DNA of 64,000 nt from Marinobacter goseongensis (GCF_023156235.1 NZ_JAKZAI010000003.1:1-64000); one strand, 5' to 3'; shown: positions 36,092 through 52,250, counted from the stretch's first letter. Notes: a model not told the origin generated them from the letters alone. Numbers and translations are program-made.

Positions 36092-36460
36092 TTACTCGAG
36101 TTCGGGAAGTTCATCTGAGGGCTCCCCGCTCTCGCTTTCACTTTGCTCAACATCGGCAGGGGCAGAGGAGCGGGGAGACTCCTGAACGACCGGAATACCG
36201 GCCTGTCCAGCGACTTCCGCACGCTGCTTGGCGAAGATTGCCAGTGAAAAACTCGTCACAAAAAACACAACCGCCAAAAACGTGGTCATGCGCGTCAGGA
36301 AGCTACCGCTACCCTGACTACCGAATACTGTCTGTGAGGCACCGCCGCCAAAGGCCGCGCCGGCATCAGCGCCCTTGCCCTGCTGGATCAGCACCAGACC
36401 CACCAGCGCCACGGCGATAACCACGTGCACAACGACTACCAGTGTTTCTACCCAATCCAT
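36092..36460 (-). CDS. secG: Preprotein translocase subunit SecG
   Basis: This 122-residue inner-membrane subunit of SecYEG has two transmembrane helices (ETLVVVVHVVIAVALVGLVLIQ and TTFLAVVFFVTSFSLAIF). Between them is the conserved cytoplasmic loop QGKGADAGAAFGGGASQTVFGSQGSGSF. An acidic Ser/Glu-rich tail is typical. It lies eight bases upstream of tRNA-Leu, so both are probably on one transcript with tpiA. Confidence 0.96.
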   Translation of the reverse strand: MDWVETLVVVVHVVIAVALVGLVLIQQGKGADAGAAFGGGASQTVFGSQGSGSFLTRMTTFLAVVFFVTSFSLAIFAKQRAEVAGQAGIPVVQESPRSSAPADVEQSESESGEPSDELPELE

Positions 36461-36502
36461 AAAGACTCTCTAATGACTCTTGCTAATGGCTTTTACAAAC
36501 CT

Positions 36503-37267
36503 TTAACGTTCAGGACCCGCCGGCATAGCCTGGCAGATACTCATGAAATCTGTTGCAACCAACGATGCCCCGCCGATCAACCCGCCGTCAATATCCGGCT
36601 CGGCAAAAAGCGCGGCTGCATTATCCGCTTTTACACTGCCGCCGTAAAGCAGGGAAATGGCTTCGGCTGGCGCACCCATGTCGCTCAGAACGCTCCGGAT
36701 AGACTGATGCATGGCCTGGGCGTCACTGGATGTAGCGGTTTTTCCCGTGCCGATGGCCCAGACGGGCTCATACGCCACCACAATCTTCTGCCACTCGCTA
36801 CCCGACACATTGCCCAAACCCTTGCGGACCTGCGTGGCGACAACCTCTTCGGCCTGCCCCGCCTCACGCTCAGCCAGCGTCTCGCCGACACACACAATGG
36901 CGACAACCCCTTGCGACAACAGCTGTGTTACTTTTTCCGCAACCACAGCGTCTGTTTCAGCGAACAGTTGTCTGCGTTCAGAGTGTCCTACCAGCGCGTA
37001 GCGGCACCCGCAGTCTCTGGCCATCGCCGCTGACACCTCACCGGTGTAGGCTCCGGAATCCCAACGGGCCACGTTCTGCACGCCGACTGCAATCTGCGCA
37101 CCCGCCAGAGACGTCACATCCCCGATATACAGGGCGGGAGGAATAATAACAGCCTCCACACCATTATCAAGCGACGGCAACTCTGACCGGACATAGCCCA
37201 CCAGGTTTTCCACCAGGCCTCTCGACCCGTTCATTTTCCAGTTTCCGGCTACGATCTTACGGCGCAT
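36503..37267 (-). CDS. tpiA: Triosephosphate isomerase
   Basis: This 254-residue glycolytic enzyme interconverts DHAP and glyceraldehyde 3-phosphate. Active-site segments are GNWKMNG near residue 8 (Lys), VGHSERR (His) and the AYEPVWAIGTGKTA signature (Glu). The phosphate loop LYGGSVKADN follows. The ATG at 37267 matches the family N-terminus MRRKIVAGNWK, with a G-rich site upstream. It lies between glmM and secG, a conserved order. Confidence 0.97.
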   Translation of the reverse strand: MRRKIVAGNWKMNGSRGLVENLVGYVRSELPSLDNGVEAVIIPPALYIGDVTSLAGAQIAVGVQNVARWDSGAYTGEVSAAMARDCGCRYALVGHSERRQLFAETDAVVAEKVTQLLSQGVVAIVCVGETLAEREAGQAEEVVATQVRKGLGNVSGSEWQKIVVAYEPVWAIGTGKTATSSDAQAMHQSIRSVLSDMGAPAEAISLLYGGSVKADNAAALFAEPDIDGGLIGGASLVATDFMSICQAMPAGPER

Positions 37268-37342
37268 AACAGCCCCCATATGCAAGGGAGGGCGCACTAT
37301 ACAGCAGTCCACCCGACCAGACAACACTCCCGCGCCAGTTAC

Positions 37343-38686
37343 TCAGCTGCGGGAGTTCTCGACAACTGCCGCCAGCTCTTCCGCTATGCGGTTGATTTCG
37401 GACGCATCCTGCCCTTCCGTCATGACCCGGATCAGCGGCTCCGTGCCAGAGGCCCGCAGCAACACCCGACCAGTCTTCCCGAGGTGCGACTCCGCTTTGT
37501 GCACGGCGCTGACAATGTCTTCCCGTGACAACGGATCGAAGCGTTTGGCGACCCGCACATTGATCATCGTCTGCGGCAACTTGCTCATGCCCTTACGGAC
37601 CTCGGCGAGAGTCTTGCCCGTGCGCCGCACCGAGAGCAACACCTGCAGCGCGGACACAATGCCGTCGCCAGTAGATGTGCAGTCCCGGATCACCATATGG
37701 CCAGAACCCTCGCCGCCGAGCAACCAGCCATTTTGCAACAGCCGCTCCATGACGTAGCGATCCCCCACCTTGGCGCGCTCGAAATCAATGCCCTGCTCCC
37801 GCAGAGCCAGTTCCACTCCCAGGTTGGTCATCAGGGTGCCGACCACGCCACCATTCAGAGTGCCGGCGGCATGGCGCTGGGTGGCAATAACGAAGAGCAG
37901 CTCATCGCCGTCCACTTCTGTACCATCGCCGTCTACCATGAGCACGCGATCCCCGTCACCGTCAAAGGCAATACCCAGGTCGGCTTTCTTTTCCAGCACC
38001 GTTTGCTTGAGCGCGTCCAGATGGGTAGACCCGACATCCTTGTTGATATTCAGCCCGTCCGGGTCGGCCCCAATTGTCGACACCTTCGCACCCAACTCAC
38101 GAAACACCTTCGGGGCAACGTGGTAGGTGGCGCCGTGAGCACAATCAAGGACGATATGGAGGCCCTCGAGAGTGAACTCGTTGGGCACCGTACTCTTACA
38201 GAATTCCACGTACCGGCCCGGCGCGTCGTCCACCCGCGACGCCTTACCCAGATCTGACGACTCACACACCCGGATAGGCTCGTCCAACCAGCGCTCAATC
38301 TCCGACTCCAGGGCATCGTCGAGCTTGGTGCCGTTGGCGGAGAAAAACTTGATGCCGTTGTCATAATGGGGGTTGTGGGAGGCGCTGATCACAATGCCCG
38401 CTGATGCACGAAAGGTACGGGTGAGGTAGGCGATGGCCGGCGTGGGCATCGGCCCGAGCAGCTTCACATCCACGCCCGCCGCGGATAAACCTGCCTCCAG
38501 CGCGGATTCGAACATGTAGCCGGAGATCCGCGTGTCCTTGCCGATCAACACACTGTTGCGCTGACCGGCACGCTTGAAGGCCTGACCGGCCGCCCAACCC
38601 AGATGCAGCATGAATTCGGGGGTAATAGGGTGCTCACCCACACGGCCTCGGATGCCGTCTGTGCCAAAATATTTTCTGTCGGTCAT
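37343..38686 (-). CDS. glmM: Phosphoglucosamine mutase
   Basis: This 447-residue enzyme converts glucosamine 6-phosphate to glucosamine 1-phosphate for peptidoglycan and LPS precursors. It has [11 protein letters not shown] at the N-terminus, the phosphoserine loop [19 protein letters not shown], the metal loop DGDGDR and the sugar loop GGEGSGH. The C-terminal phosphate site is [15 protein letters not shown] overlaps the folP stop as ATGA. Confidence 0.97.
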   Translation of the reverse strand: MTDRKYFGTDGIRGRVGEHPITPEFMLHLGWAAGQAFKRAGQRNSVLIGKDTRISGYMFESALEAGLSAAGVDVKLLGPMPTPAIAYLTRTFRASAGIVISASHNPHYDNGIKFFSANGTKLDDALESEIERWLDEPIRVCESSDLGKASRVDDAPGRYVEFCKSTVPNEFTLEGLHIVLDCAHGATYHVAPKVFRELGAKVSTIGADPDGLNINKDVGSTHLDALKQTVLEKKADLGIAFDGDGDRVLMVDGDGTEVDGDELLFVIATQRHAAGTLNGGVVGTLMTNLGVELALREQGIDFERAKVGDRYVMERLLQNGWLLGGEGSGHMVIRDCTSTGDGIVSALQVLLSVRRTGKTLAEVRKGMSKLPQTMINVRVAKRFDPLSREDIVSAVHKAESHLGKTGRVLLRASGTEPLIRVMTEGQDASEINRIAEELAAVVENSRS

Positions 38687-39522
38687 CGACCTGCCTCCTT
38701 CATCGCCGCCACCACACGGACAGCGTCTGCGGTTTCCCTGACGTCGTGGGCGCGAATAATCGATGCACCCTTCATAGCCGCTATTGTCGCGGCAGCAAGA
38801 CTTGCGGGCAACCGTTCATTCACGTCATGCCCGGTGATTTGGCCCAGCATGCTTTTTCGGGAAATCCCCACCAGCAGCGGATGACCCAGTATGTGCAGCT
38901 GCTCCAGCGACGCCAGCAACTCGATATTGTGCTCGAGGCGCTTGCCGAACCCGAAGCCCGGATCCAGGATGATGTGCTCAGACCGAACTCCGGCCGCTTC
39001 GACCACGCGCATGCGCTCGGTCAGGAAAGAACTGACGTCGCGGCGCACGTTCCGGTAGGCGGGATTGTCCTGCATGGAGTCCGGCTCGCCCTGAATGTGC
39101 ATCAGACACACGGGAATATCGGCTGCGGCGGCGGCCTCCGGCGCACCGGCGCGCTGCAACGCCCGCACATCGTTGATCATACCGGCGCCCAACCTCGCGG
39201 CCTCTGCCATCACCTCAGGCGCGCTGGTGTCGACTGAGATAATGGTATCCAGCTCGCGGGCAATCGCCTCGACGACCGGGCAGACCCGGTCGAGCTCCTC
39301 GGCCACGGACACCGGTTGCGCTCCCGGCCGGGTGGACTCGCCACCCACATCGATAAAGGTTGCACCATCAACCACCATTTCACGGGCACGGGCCAGCGCG
39401 GCATCCGGCGCGTTGAACTTACCGCCGTCGGAAAAGGAGTCCGGGGTGACATTGAGTATGCCCATCACGTAGCAACGGGACATGGTCAGCATCCGACCGG
39501 CAAAGTTGATCTCCATAGCCAA
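38683..39522 (-). CDS. folP: Dihydropteroate synthase
   Basis: This 279-residue enzyme joins pterin pyrophosphate with p-aminobenzoate in folate synthesis and is the sulfonamide target. Signatures are [32 protein letters not shown] and DPGFGFGK, plus the C-terminal [14 protein letters not shown]. The first ATG is kept, though a shorter start at the internal Met ([11 protein letters not shown]) is possible. It is coupled to glmM and follows ftsH. Confidence 0.96.
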   Translation of the reverse strand: MAMEINFAGRMLTMSRCYVMGILNVTPDSFSDGGKFNAPDAALARAREMVVDGATFIDVGGESTRPGAQPVSVAEELDRVCPVVEAIARELDTIISVDTSAPEVMAEAARLGAGMINDVRALQRAGAPEAAAAADIPVCLMHIQGEPDSMQDNPAYRNVRRDVSSFLTERMRVVEAAGVRSEHIILDPGFGFGKRLEHNIELLASLEQLHILGHPLLVGISRKSMLGQITGHDVNERLPASLAAATIAAMKGASIIRAHDVRETADAVRVVAAMKEAGR

Positions 39523-39548
39523 CCCTTGTGAATCTGCACAAATACAAA

Positions 39549-39570
39549 CGCCGCCCCTGGAGGGGCGGCG
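39549..39570 (-). terminator. GC-rich hairpin between ftsH and folP
   Basis: CGCCGCCCC-TGGA-GGGGCGGCG is a 9-bp perfect stem with a tetraloop, followed on the minus strand by GTTTGTATTTG. It is a weak or partial terminator within the conserved ftsH-folP-glmM series. Confidence 0.6.
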
Positions 39571-39605
39571 CAGTCAATTCAAACTAATATCTTCGCGGCG
39601 TGGAC

Positions 39606-41549
39606 TCAGTGCTCGCCGGCTGGGCGCCCAACGCCCGGCTGCTTGCCGTCGTCCGAGTTTCGCGGTGCCGGCGCGGCCTCTGGCTCTTCCGCTGATACAC
39701 CACCAGTCGGCCCGCTGTCACCCCAGCCTTTCGGCGGGCGGGGTACCCGACCTTCCATGATGTCGTCAATCTGGAAGCGATCGATGGTTTCGTACTTCAT
39801 CAACGCATCTGCCATCAGGTCCAGCTTGTCACGGTTATCCACCAGCAGCTGCTTGGCCTTCTCGTAGCACTCATCAATGATGTTGCGAACTTCTTCATCG
39901 ATGCGCTGAGCCGTCTCCGGCGAGTACACCGTCTGGCTTTGCCCGGCGGAACGACCAAGAAATGGCTCTTCGCTGTCGGTGTCGTACTGCAGCGGACCCA
40001 GCTTCTCGGACAAACCCCAGCGGGTGACCATATTACGGGCCAGACTGGTGGCACGCTCAATGTCGTTGGACGCTCCGGTAGTGACACCATCGAAGCCCAG
40101 GGTCAGTTCTTCCGCAATTCGGCCACCGAACAGGCTGCAAATGGAGCTGGTAAGAAACCGCTTACTGTGACTGTACTTGTCCTCTTCCGGCAGGAACATG
40201 GTCACGCCCAGAGCCCGTCCGCGGGGAATGATGCTGACCTTGTAGACCGGGTCGTGCTCCGGCGTCAGACGACCCACAATGGCGTGGCCGGACTCGTGAT
40301 ACGCGGTGTTCCGCTTTTCTTTCTCGCTCATCACCATGGACTTGCGCTCGGCGCCCATCATGATCTTGTCTTTGGCGAGCTCGAATTCTTCCATCGATAC
40401 CAGGCGCTGGTTACGACGCGCCGCGAACAGGGCGGCCTCGTTCACCAGGTTGGCCAGGTCAGCGCCGGAGAAACCCGGGGTGCCGCGGGCAATCAGCGCC
40501 GGCTCAACACCATCCGAGAGCGGCACTTTCTTCATGTGCACCTTGAGAATCTGCTCGCGGCCGATGATGTCCGGCAGGCCAACCACGACCTGGCGGTCAA
40601 AACGACCGGGGCGCAGCAGCGCGGGGTCCAGAACATCCGGACGGTTGGTGGCGGCGATTACGATAACGCCCTCGTTACCCTCAAAGCCGTCCATCTCAAC
40701 CAGCAACTGGTTCAGTGTCTGCTCGCGCTCGTCGTGACCGCCGCCCATGCCGGCGCCACGATGACGGCCAACCGCATCAATCTCGTCAATAAAGATGATG
40801 CAGGGGCTCTGTTTCTTGGCCTGCTCGAACATGTCGCGAACCCGGGATGCGCCAACGCCCACGAACATCTCCACGAAGTCTGAACCGGAGATCGAGAAAA
40901 ACGGCACTTTGGCTTCGCCGGCAATGGCCTTGGCCAGCAACGTCTTACCGGTACCCGGCTGACCGACCATCAATACACCTTTGGGGATGCTGCCGCCGAG
41001 ACGCTGGAACTTGCTCGGATCGCGCAGGAAATCCACCAGCTCCTTGACGTCTTCCTTGGCCTCATCAACACCCGCCACGTCGGCAAATGTCGTCTTGATC
41101 TGATCCTCGCTCATCAGCCGAGCCTTGCTCTTGCCGAACGACATGGGGCCTTTGCCACCGCCACCGCCCTGCATCTGTCGCATGAAAAACACGAACAGCG
41201 CGATGATGATCAGAATCGGGAAAGCAGCAACAAGCAACTGGGTCCAGAGGCTCTGGCGTTCTGGCTCTTTGCCGATCACTTCCACCTGGTTGGCGAGCAG
41301 ATCGTCCATCAGCTTGTTGTCAGCAATCTGCGGGCGGATGGTCTGAAACTGCGACCCGTCGCCACGCGTGCCCTGAATTTGCAGGCCGTCGATGGTCACC
41401 TGACGGACCTGTCCGTCCTGCACCATCTCGACAAACTGCGAGTAGTTGAGCTGTTGACCGCTGGTGGTGGGAGAGAAATTCTGAAACACCATCAGCAGTA
41501 CGGCGGCTATGATTAGCCAGAGAACCAAATTTTTTGCCATATCGTTCAA
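39606..41549 (-). CDS. ftsH: ATP-dependent zinc metalloprotease FtsH
   Basis: This 647-residue inner-membrane AAA+ protease has two transmembrane helices (about 8-24 and 102-123) around a periplasmic domain. Walker A is GQPGTGKT (196-203), Walker [13 protein letters not shown], and the zinc site HESGH (418-422). A Pro/Ala-rich tail follows. It degrades membrane proteins and LpxC-type targets. The start is uncertain: TTG 41549 has AGGTGA at good distance, whereas ATG 41540 gives the E. coli-like MAKN. The usual upstream partner rlmE is absent. Confidence 0.97.
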   Translation of the reverse strand: MNDMAKNLVLWLIIAAVLLMVFQNFSPTTSGQQLNYSQFVEMVQDGQVRQVTIDGLQIQGTRGDGSQFQTIRPQIADNKLMDDLLANQVEVIGKEPERQSLWTQLLVAAFPILIIIALFVFFMRQMQGGGGGKGPMSFGKSKARLMSEDQIKTTFADVAGVDEAKEDVKELVDFLRDPSKFQRLGGSIPKGVLMVGQPGTGKTLLAKAIAGEAKVPFFSISGSDFVEMFVGVGASRVRDMFEQAKKQSPCIIFIDEIDAVGRHRGAGMGGGHDEREQTLNQLLVEMDGFEGNEGVIVIAATNRPDVLDPALLRPGRFDRQVVVGLPDIIGREQILKVHMKKVPLSDGVEPALIARGTPGFSGADLANLVNEAALFAARRNQRLVSMEEFELAKDKIMMGAERKSMVMSEKEKRNTAYHESGHAIVGRLTPEHDPVYKVSIIPRGRALGVTMFLPEEDKYSHSKRFLTSSICSLFGGRIAEELTLGFDGVTTGASNDIERATSLARNMVTRWGLSEKLGPLQYDTDSEEPFLGRSAGQSQTVYSPETAQRIDEEVRNIIDECYEKAKQLLVDNRDKLDLMADALMKYETIDRFQIDDIMEGRVPRPPKGWGDSGPTGGVSAEEPEAAPAPRNSDDGKQPGVGRPAGEH

Positions 41550-41965
41550 GGATCGTCACCTGTGAATTGAAAGGTTGACCGTGTTCAGGGAAACCTTTTC
41601 GAACACCTTACACCAATTGTACGCCCATCCACCAGAATCAGCCCATCCGTATCTACCGCCGGTCAGCACCAGCCAACGCTCTCCGTGCGCGATATCACCG
41701 ATCTGGCTTGCCGGGACTGCTGTCTTAGGCAGTAACGCATTGGCCCTACCACTCATATTGGGCGCCCATACCGAAATTACAATGTCTTGCTGTCATTCTC
41801 TATTGCCGGAGGACACGCGCAAGCCACCCTGCCAAAGAACCCCTCGATACGTGGTATTGGCCATTTCTCCGCCGTGCCGATCTGTTACAATCCGCCGATT
41901 ATACGATTGCAGCGGCCGCCGCGCCGCTGACGTTTTGTTAATTGCATCCATTAAGAGATTACATC
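41550..41965. other. Intergenic region between ftsH and yhbY, lacking rlmE
   Basis: These 416 bases separate divergent ftsH and yhbY. In many gammaproteobacteria rlmE (about 620 bases) lies here; no part of its sequence was found in any frame. A 66-codon minus-strand frame (41756-41556) ending seven bases before ftsH has mixed codon use and no known domain, so it is not called. Promoters for both genes must lie here. Confidence 0.6.
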
Positions 41966-42277
41966 ATGAGCCTTTCACCGGAACAGCGACGGGAATACCG
42001 GGGCATTGCCCACAACCTGAAACCCGTCATCATTGTTGGCGACAAGGGGCTGTCGGAAGGACTTCAGGAAGAGCTGGAGCGTGCCCTCAACGACCACGAG
42101 CTGATCAAGGTCAAGGTTGCCAGCACCGACCGCGAGGTTCGCCAGGAAGCCATCACCGAGCTTTGCAAGGCGTCGGGGGCGGAACTGGTGCAGACCATCG
42201 GCAAAATTGCGGTGATCCTGCGTCGGGCGAAAAAACCCAATCCGAAGCTCTCCAACCTGCTGCGCAACAAGCAGTAA
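41966..42277 (+). CDS. yhbY: Ribosome assembly RNA-binding protein YhbY
   Basis: This 103-residue CRM-domain protein associates with pre-50S particles. The family features are the RRxLRGxAHxLKPVxxxGxxGLS-type start (EYRGIAHNLKPVIIVGDKGLSEGL), ELIKVKVAS and the GxxVQTIGKIAVILRRAKKPNPK end. ATG 41966 is preferred over an upstream in-frame codon because of AAGAGA upstream and family length. It is convergent with greA and shares a terminator with it. Confidence 0.93.
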   Translation: MSLSPEQRREYRGIAHNLKPVIIVGDKGLSEGLQEELERALNDHELIKVKVASTDREVRQEAITELCKASGAELVQTIGKIAVILRRAKKPNPKLSNLLRNKQ

Positions 42278-42303
42278 ATCGACGGATTGCCCGGGCGGGG
42301 AAC

Positions 42304-42340
42304 AAAAAAGCCGGCTGTGAACACCACAGCCGGCTTTTTT
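42304..42340. terminator. Bidirectional terminator between yhbY and greA
   Basis: AAAAAAGCCGGCTGTG and CACAGCCGGCTTTTTT form a perfect 16-bp hairpin with a 5-base loop, between convergent genes. Confidence 0.94.
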
Positions 42341-42367
42341 AATGCGCGGAGCGAACCCCGGCCCGAG

Positions 42368-42847
42368 TCACACGTACTCGACTTCCTCGATTTCATACTC
42401 CACCGTGCCGGACGGCACGCGGATGGCAACCACGTCGCCCTCACTCTTGCCGACCAGGGCACGAGCAATGGGTGAGGAAATGGACAGTTTGCCGGACTTG
42501 ATGTCAGCCTCATCTTCACCAACGATCTGGTAAACCACCTGCTCATCGGTGTCCATGTTCAGCAAATGCACCGTGGTGCCGAAGATCACCTTGCCGGTGT
42601 TCTCAATCGTGGTGACGTCGATCACCTGCGCTGCCGACAGCTTGCCCTCGATCTCCTGGATGCGGCCCTCAATAAAGCTCTGCTGTTCACGCGCCGCGTG
42701 GTACTCAGCGTTCTCTTTCAGATCGCCATGCTCACGGGCGTCGGCAATGGCCGCAATCACCCGCGGACGATCCTCGGACTTGAGCTTCTGAAGTTCTGCG
42801 CGAAGACGGGATTCACCCAGCTTCGTCATGGGTACTCTGTCAGCCAT
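42368..42847 (-). CDS. greA: Transcription elongation factor GreA
   Basis: This 159-residue protein rescues backtracked RNA polymerase. The N-terminal coiled coil ([61 protein letters not shown]) has the acidic tip. The C-terminal globular domain has [32 protein letters not shown] 42847 with AGGAAAG upstream fits the family start. It lies four bases after the carB stop, so carA-carB-greA may be one transcript. Confidence 0.97.
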   Translation of the reverse strand: MADRVPMTKLGESRLRAELQKLKSEDRPRVIAAIADAREHGDLKENAEYHAAREQQSFIEGRIQEIEGKLSAAQVIDVTTIENTGKVIFGTTVHLLNMDTDEQVVYQIVGEDEADIKSGKLSISSPIARALVGKSEGDVVAIRVPSGTVEYEIEEVEYV

Positions 42848-42851
42848 AATC

Positions 42852-46067
<3,216 letters not shown>

Positions 46068-46150
46068 CTCTAGGTAAACCTGTCAGCAACTTTTAAATTC
46101 TTGCATCGCAATGTGCGGCGCCTGTATGGCTCTTGGACCCTTCCGCGGGC

Positions 46151-47275
46151 CTAGCGGGCTTCCATCAACCGAATGAACTGGTCAAACAACGGTGCCACAT
46201 CGTGCGGGCCCGGGCTGGCTTCAGGGTGCCCCTGGAAACTGAACGCCGGCTTGTCGGTACGGCGAATGCCTTGCAGCGAACCATCGAACAGGGACTTATG
46301 GGTCGCCTGCAGATTGTCCGGCAGGCTGGCTTCGTCCACGGCAAACCCGTGATTCTGACTGGTAATCATCACCGTGCCATCGGCGAGATCCTGTACCGGG
46401 TGGTTGGCTCCGTGATGGCCATGACCCATTTTTACCGTTTTGGCACCGCTGGCCAGCGCCAGCAACTGGTGCCCCAGACAGATACCGAACACCGGAATGT
46501 CGGTTTCCAGCACTTCACGGATGGCGGTGATGGCGTAATCGCAGGGCTCCGGATCGCCCGGGCCGTTGGACAGGAACACACCGTCGGGATTCATCGCCAG
46601 CACCTCGGCGGCCGGCGTCTGTGCCGGTACCACCGTGATGTCGCAGCCGCGGGCCGCCAGCATGCGCAGGATGTTGAGCTTGACGCCGTAGTCCCACGCC
46701 ACCACTTTGAACCGAGCCTCGCTGCGCTCACCGTACCCTTCGCCCAGGGTCCACTCGCTCTGACTCCAGCCCCAGGCCTTGTCGGAACTGACTTCTTTCG
46801 CCAGATCCATGCCCTTCAGGCCCGGGAAGGCGTTCGCCAATTCCAGCGCCCGCTCGGCGGTGGCGCCCTCGCCTGCCACCACGGCACCGTTCTGGGAACC
46901 TTTGTCACGGAGGATGCGCGTCAGGCGACGGGTGTCGATGTCTGCAATGCCCACGATGTTGTTGCTGCGCAGGTACTCGTCAAGGGTGCCGGTGCTGCGC
47001 CAGTTACTCGCAATCAGCGGCAGGTCGCGAATGATCAGGCCCGCAGCCTGGACACGATCCGATTCCACATCCTCCTCGTTCACACCGGTGTTGCCAATGT
47101 GCGGGTAGGTCAGGGTGACAATCTGGCGGGAATAGGACGGATCGGTCAGGATTTCCTGGTAACCGGTCATGGCGGTGTTGAACACCACTTCGCCGCTGGT
47201 CTCTCCCTCAGCGCCAATGGCGGTGCCGTAAAACAGGCTTCCGTCTGCGAGTGCAAGGATTGCAGGTGTGCTCAA
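46151..47275 (-). CDS. carA: Carbamoyl-phosphate synthase small subunit (glutaminase)
   Basis: This 374-residue subunit supplies ammonia from glutamine to CarB. N-terminal domain: [45 protein letters not shown]. The class I amidotransferase domain has GVKLNILR, the nucleophile loop [12 protein letters not shown] (Cys) and the [11 protein letters not shown] end (His/Glu). The start is taken as TTG 47275, because GAGGAT lies eight bases before it and the family starts at this point. An ATG fifteen bases upstream has no such site. Confidence 0.95.
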   Translation of the reverse strand: MSTPAILALADGSLFYGTAIGAEGETSGEVVFNTAMTGYQEILTDPSYSRQIVTLTYPHIGNTGVNEEDVESDRVQAAGLIIRDLPLIASNWRSTGTLDEYLRSNNIVGIADIDTRRLTRILRDKGSQNGAVVAGEGATAERALELANAFPGLKGMDLAKEVSSDKAWGWSQSEWTLGEGYGERSEARFKVVAWDYGVKLNILRMLAARGCDITVVPAQTPAAEVLAMNPDGVFLSNGPGDPEPCDYAITAIREVLETDIPVFGICLGHQLLALASGAKTVKMGHGHHGANHPVQDLADGTVMITSQNHGFAVDEASLPDNLQATHKSLFDGSLQGIRRTDKPAFSFQGHPEASPGPHDVAPLFDQFIRLMEAR

Positions 47276-47344
47276 GGCTTGTATCCTCATCGAGTGGCGT
47301 AGAAGTTCGTCACGAACAGGAACGCAAGCGCAAATTCAGGTTGC

Positions 47345-47386
47345 AAAAAAGCGAGACAGAGTCGTAACCCGGTCCCGCTTTTTTTT
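47345..47386 (-). terminator. Terminator after dapB
   Basis: AAAAAAGCGAGAC and GTCCCGCTTTTTT pair with one mismatch, with T-runs at both ends. It lies between dapB and the carA leader on the minus strand, separating the dapB and carAB transcripts at least in part. Confidence 0.75.
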
Positions 47387-47470
47387 GAAACTTTTTCAAA
47401 ACTACGCTTGGTGCAGTTAAACCGTCTTATTGTAAAAACATTGGCGCTTTATGTCCACGAGTAGCACAGC

Positions 47471-49413
<1,943 letters not shown>

Positions 49414-49440
49414 GCTATTAAAACCCTGTTTTTAAAACGC

Positions 49441-49470
49441 GGAAAACGCGAGACTCATCCCGCGTTTTCC
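49441..49470 (-). terminator. Hairpin between dnaK and dnaJ
   Basis: GGAAAACGCG and CGCGTTTTCC form a 10-bp perfect stem around ten bases. It is followed on the minus strand by GCGTTTT, so it is a partial terminator or mRNA-processing hairpin lowering dnaJ relative to dnaK. Confidence 0.6.
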
Positions 49471-49493
49471 AACTGCCTGATGTACGTCAGAAT

Positions 49494-51419
49494 TTACCGC
49501 TTTTCGTCGTCTTTGACTTCCTCGAACTCGGCGTCAACGGCGTCGTCAGAAGACTGGGCACTGGCACCCTCGCCCTCTCCGGCCGGCTGCGCCTGGTCCG
49601 CCTGATCTGCGTACATCTTCTGAGCCAGCTCGGAAGACACCTCAGTCAGCTTCTGGGTCTTGGCTTCAATGTCGTCCTTGTCTGAACCGGCAAGCGCTTC
49701 TTCCAGCTCTTTCACCGAGGCTTCGATAGAATCCTTCTCACTCTCGCTCACCTTGTCGCCGGCGTCTTTCAGAGTCTTGCGTACGGCGTGCACCATGGCG
49801 TCGCCCTGGTTGCGAACCTGCACCAGCTCTTCGAACTTGCGGTCTTCCTCGGCGTTGGCCTCGGCGTCCCGCACCATCCTATCGATCTCGTCATCGTTGA
49901 GACCGGAGGAGGCCTTGATCACGATGGACTGCTCCTTGCCGGTCGCCTTGTCTTTCGCGGACACGTTCAGGATGCCGTTGGCGTCGATATCGAAGGTGAC
50001 TTCGATCTGCGGAACACCACGGGCAGCCGGCGGAATGTCGGCCAGATCAAAACGGCCCAGCGACTTGTTCTGTGCCGCCTGCTTGCGCTCACCCTGCACC
50101 ACGTGGATGGTGACCGCCGTCTGGTTGTCATCCGCGGTCGAGAAGGTCTGCGACTTCTTGGTCGGGATGGTGGTGTTCTTGTCGATCAGCGGAGTTGCCA
50201 CGCCACCCATGGTCTCGATACCCAGGGTCAGCGGGGTTACATCGAGCAGCAGCACGTCTTTCACGTCACCAGACAGAACCGCCGCCTGGATGGCAGCACC
50301 CATGGCTACGGCTTCGTCCGGGTTGACATCTTTACGGGCTTCTTTGCCGAAGAACTCTTTGACCTTCTCCTGCACCAGCGGCATACGGGTCTGACCGCCC
50401 ACCAGGATAACCTCGTCGATCTCGGAGGCCTTCATTCCGGCATCCTGCAGCGCCACTTTGCAGGGCTCGAGGCTGCGCTGAACCAACTCTTCAACCAGCG
50501 ACTCCAGCTTGGCGCGGGTCAGCTTCACGTTCATGTGCTTGGGACCGGACGCATCCGCCGTGATGTACGGCAGATTGACGTCGGTCTGCTGGCTGCTGGA
50601 CAGCTCGATCTTGGCCTTTTCGCCAGCTTCCTTCAGACGCTGCATTGCCAGGCTGTCGCCACGCAGATCGATACCGCTGTCTTTCTTGAACTGGTCGGCC
50701 AGGAATTCGATGATTTTCAGGTCGAAGTCTTCGCCACCCAGGAAGGTGTCACCGTTGGTAGCCAGCACTTCAAACTGGTGCTCGCCGTCGACGTCGGCAA
50801 TTTCAATGATGGACAGGTCAAAAGTACCACCACCGAGGTCATAAACCGCAACCGTGCGGTCGCCGCTCTTCCTGTCCAGACCATAGGCCAGTGCCGCAGC
50901 CGTCGGCTCATTGATGATGCGCTTGACGTCGAGACCGGCGATCTTGCCAGCGTCCTTGGTGGCCTGACGCTGGCTGTCGTTAAAGTAGGCCGGTACGGTA
51001 ATGACTGCCTCGGTCACTTTCTCGCCCAGGTAGTCCTCTGCGGTCTTCTTCATCTTCTTGAGAATTTCTGCAGACACCTGCGGCGGCGCCATTTTCTCAC
51101 CCTTTACTTCTACCCAGGCGTCACCGTTGTCGGCCTTAGCGATCTTGTAAGGCACCATCTTGATGTCTTTCTGGACCACATCGTCCTCAAAACGACGGCC
51201 AATCAGACGCTTGATGGCGTACAGGGTGTTGTGCGGGTTGGTCACCGCCTGACGCTTGGCAGACTGACCTACCAGGGTTTCGCCATCGTCGGTGTAGGCG
51301 ACGATGGACGGGGTGGTGCGATCACCCTCGGCGTTTTCAATAACTTTTACCTTGTCGCCATCCATAATGGCTACGCAGGAGTTGGTGGTTCCCAGGTCAA
51401 TACCGATAATCTTGCTCAT
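49494..51419 (-). CDS. dnaK: Chaperone protein DnaK (Hsp70)
   Basis: This 641-residue Hsp70 begins [21 protein letters not shown] with the phosphate-binding loop. Further signatures are [18 protein letters not shown] and [14 protein letters not shown]. The substrate domain starts after the linker [20 protein letters not shown]. The C-terminus is acidic ([11 protein letters not shown]). GGAG precedes the ATG. It is the second gene of the heat-shock operon and may also have its own promoter. Confidence 0.98.
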   Translation of the reverse strand: MSKIIGIDLGTTNSCVAIMDGDKVKVIENAEGDRTTPSIVAYTDDGETLVGQSAKRQAVTNPHNTLYAIKRLIGRRFEDDVVQKDIKMVPYKIAKADNGDAWVEVKGEKMAPPQVSAEILKKMKKTAEDYLGEKVTEAVITVPAYFNDSQRQATKDAGKIAGLDVKRIINEPTAAALAYGLDRKSGDRTVAVYDLGGGTFDLSIIEIADVDGEHQFEVLATNGDTFLGGEDFDLKIIEFLADQFKKDSGIDLRGDSLAMQRLKEAGEKAKIELSSSQQTDVNLPYITADASGPKHMNVKLTRAKLESLVEELVQRSLEPCKVALQDAGMKASEIDEVILVGGQTRMPLVQEKVKEFFGKEARKDVNPDEAVAMGAAIQAAVLSGDVKDVLLLDVTPLTLGIETMGGVATPLIDKNTTIPTKKSQTFSTADDNQTAVTIHVVQGERKQAAQNKSLGRFDLADIPPAARGVPQIEVTFDIDANGILNVSAKDKATGKEQSIVIKASSGLNDDEIDRMVRDAEANAEEDRKFEELVQVRNQGDAMVHAVRKTLKDAGDKVSESEKDSIEASVKELEEALAGSDKDDIEAKTQKLTEVSSELAQKMYADQADQAQPAGEGEGASAQSSDDAVDAEFEEVKDDEKR

Positions 51420-51454
51420 TGAGTCACTCCAATTCGTTTGTTCAATCCGATGGC

Positions 51455-51474
51455 GGCATCGCTGTCGCGATGCC
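51455..51474 (-). promoter_or_regulatory. Hairpin in the dnaK 5' untranslated region
   Basis: GGCATCGC-TGTC-GCGATGCC is an 8-bp perfect stem-loop 35 bases upstream of the dnaK start. It may tune stability or translation. No T-run follows. Confidence 0.4.
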
Positions 51475-51508
51475 TGACATGCAATCTAGCGCTGTCCTTT
51501 TACTGCCT

Positions 51509-51536
51509 ATATTGGCGCCTTAATAAACTTTTCAAG
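51509..51536 (-). promoter_or_regulatory. Possible separate promoter of dnaK
   Basis: On the minus strand CTTGAAA overlaps the grpE stop codon. Fourteen bases later comes CCAATAT, a partial match to the sigma-32 -10 (CCCCATNT). Read as sigma-70, the same TTGAAA pairs with TATAGG at 18 bases. Confidence 0.35.
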
Positions 51537-52128
51537 CCTGTTCGTCGATTTTTGGTGCGTTGCTGGCCTGAGCCACAACCACCATGGCAGGACGAACAAG
51601 GCGCTCATTCAGCGTGTAACCCTTCTGAACAACCGCCACCACGCTGTTGGGCTCCGCATCCGGCGCCGGCACCATGGACATGGCCTCGTGGAGCTGCGGA
51701 TCAAAGGGTTCGCCAACAGGATTCAACTGGGCAACGTTGAACTTCTTGAGGCTGTTCATGAACAGACTCAGGGTCATCTCCACCCCTTCACGGATGGAGG
51801 CAACCAGTTCGCCGGCAGACTCGTGACCCTCGGTGCTCTCGACCGCTTTCTCAAGACTGTCAGCGACCGGCAGCAGCTCTTTCACGAACTTTTCAAGAGC
51901 AAACTTGTGGGCTTTCTCTACGTCCATCTCCGCGCGGCGACGAACGTTTTGCATCTCCGCCTGAGCCCGCAGCATCTGCTCCTGGAATTCCTGCACCTGT
52001 GCCTGCAGGGCTTCGGTCTCGGAAAGCTCGCCGGCCTGCGCTTCGTCGGCCGCCTCCGCCGCTTCACTTTCAGCGGCGGCCTTCAGCTCTTCCTCTACCT
52101 GCGCATTGCGATTGTCGTCAGCACTCAT
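51532..52128 (-). CDS. grpE: Nucleotide exchange factor GrpE
   Basis: This 198-residue protein releases ADP from DnaK. The long N-terminal acidic coiled coil ([42 protein letters not shown]) is followed by [42 protein letters not shown]. The beta-domain ends with [45 protein letters not shown]. It is first in grpE-dnaK-dnaJ and has AGGAG before the ATG. Confidence 0.97.
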   Translation of the reverse strand: MSADDNRNAQVEEELKAAAESEAAEAADEAQAGELSETEALQAQVQEFQEQMLRAQAEMQNVRRRAEMDVEKAHKFALEKFVKELLPVADSLEKAVESTEGHESAGELVASIREGVEMTLSLFMNSLKKFNVAQLNPVGEPFDPQLHEAMSMVPAPDAEPNSVVAVVQKGYTLNERLVRPAMVVVAQASNAPKIDEQA

Positions 52129-52222
52129 GGCTACTCCTGGTCGTTCATCCGCGGCCGCCGCAGCGACCGGTTCAACATGTCACCCGCCCCAGAGGGGACG
52201 GATCAAATAGGGTTGCGAACGG

Positions 52223-52250
52223 ATATGGGGCCCGTTACGCCGGTTTCAAC
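52223..52250 (-). promoter_or_regulatory. Sigma-32 (heat-shock) promoter of grpE-dnaK-dnaJ
   Basis: On the minus strand GTTGAAA is followed after 13 bases by CCCCATAT. Both elements match the known sigma-32 consensus (CTTGAAA, 13-15 bases, CCCCATNT) almost perfectly. It lies about 95 bases upstream of grpE, in the divergent region shared with recN. Confidence 0.85.

Noticed and set aside
41556..41756. 66-codon minus-strand frame just upstream of ftsH
   Set aside because: Mixed codon use, no similarity to RlmE or another family, and it lies where the ftsH promoter must be.
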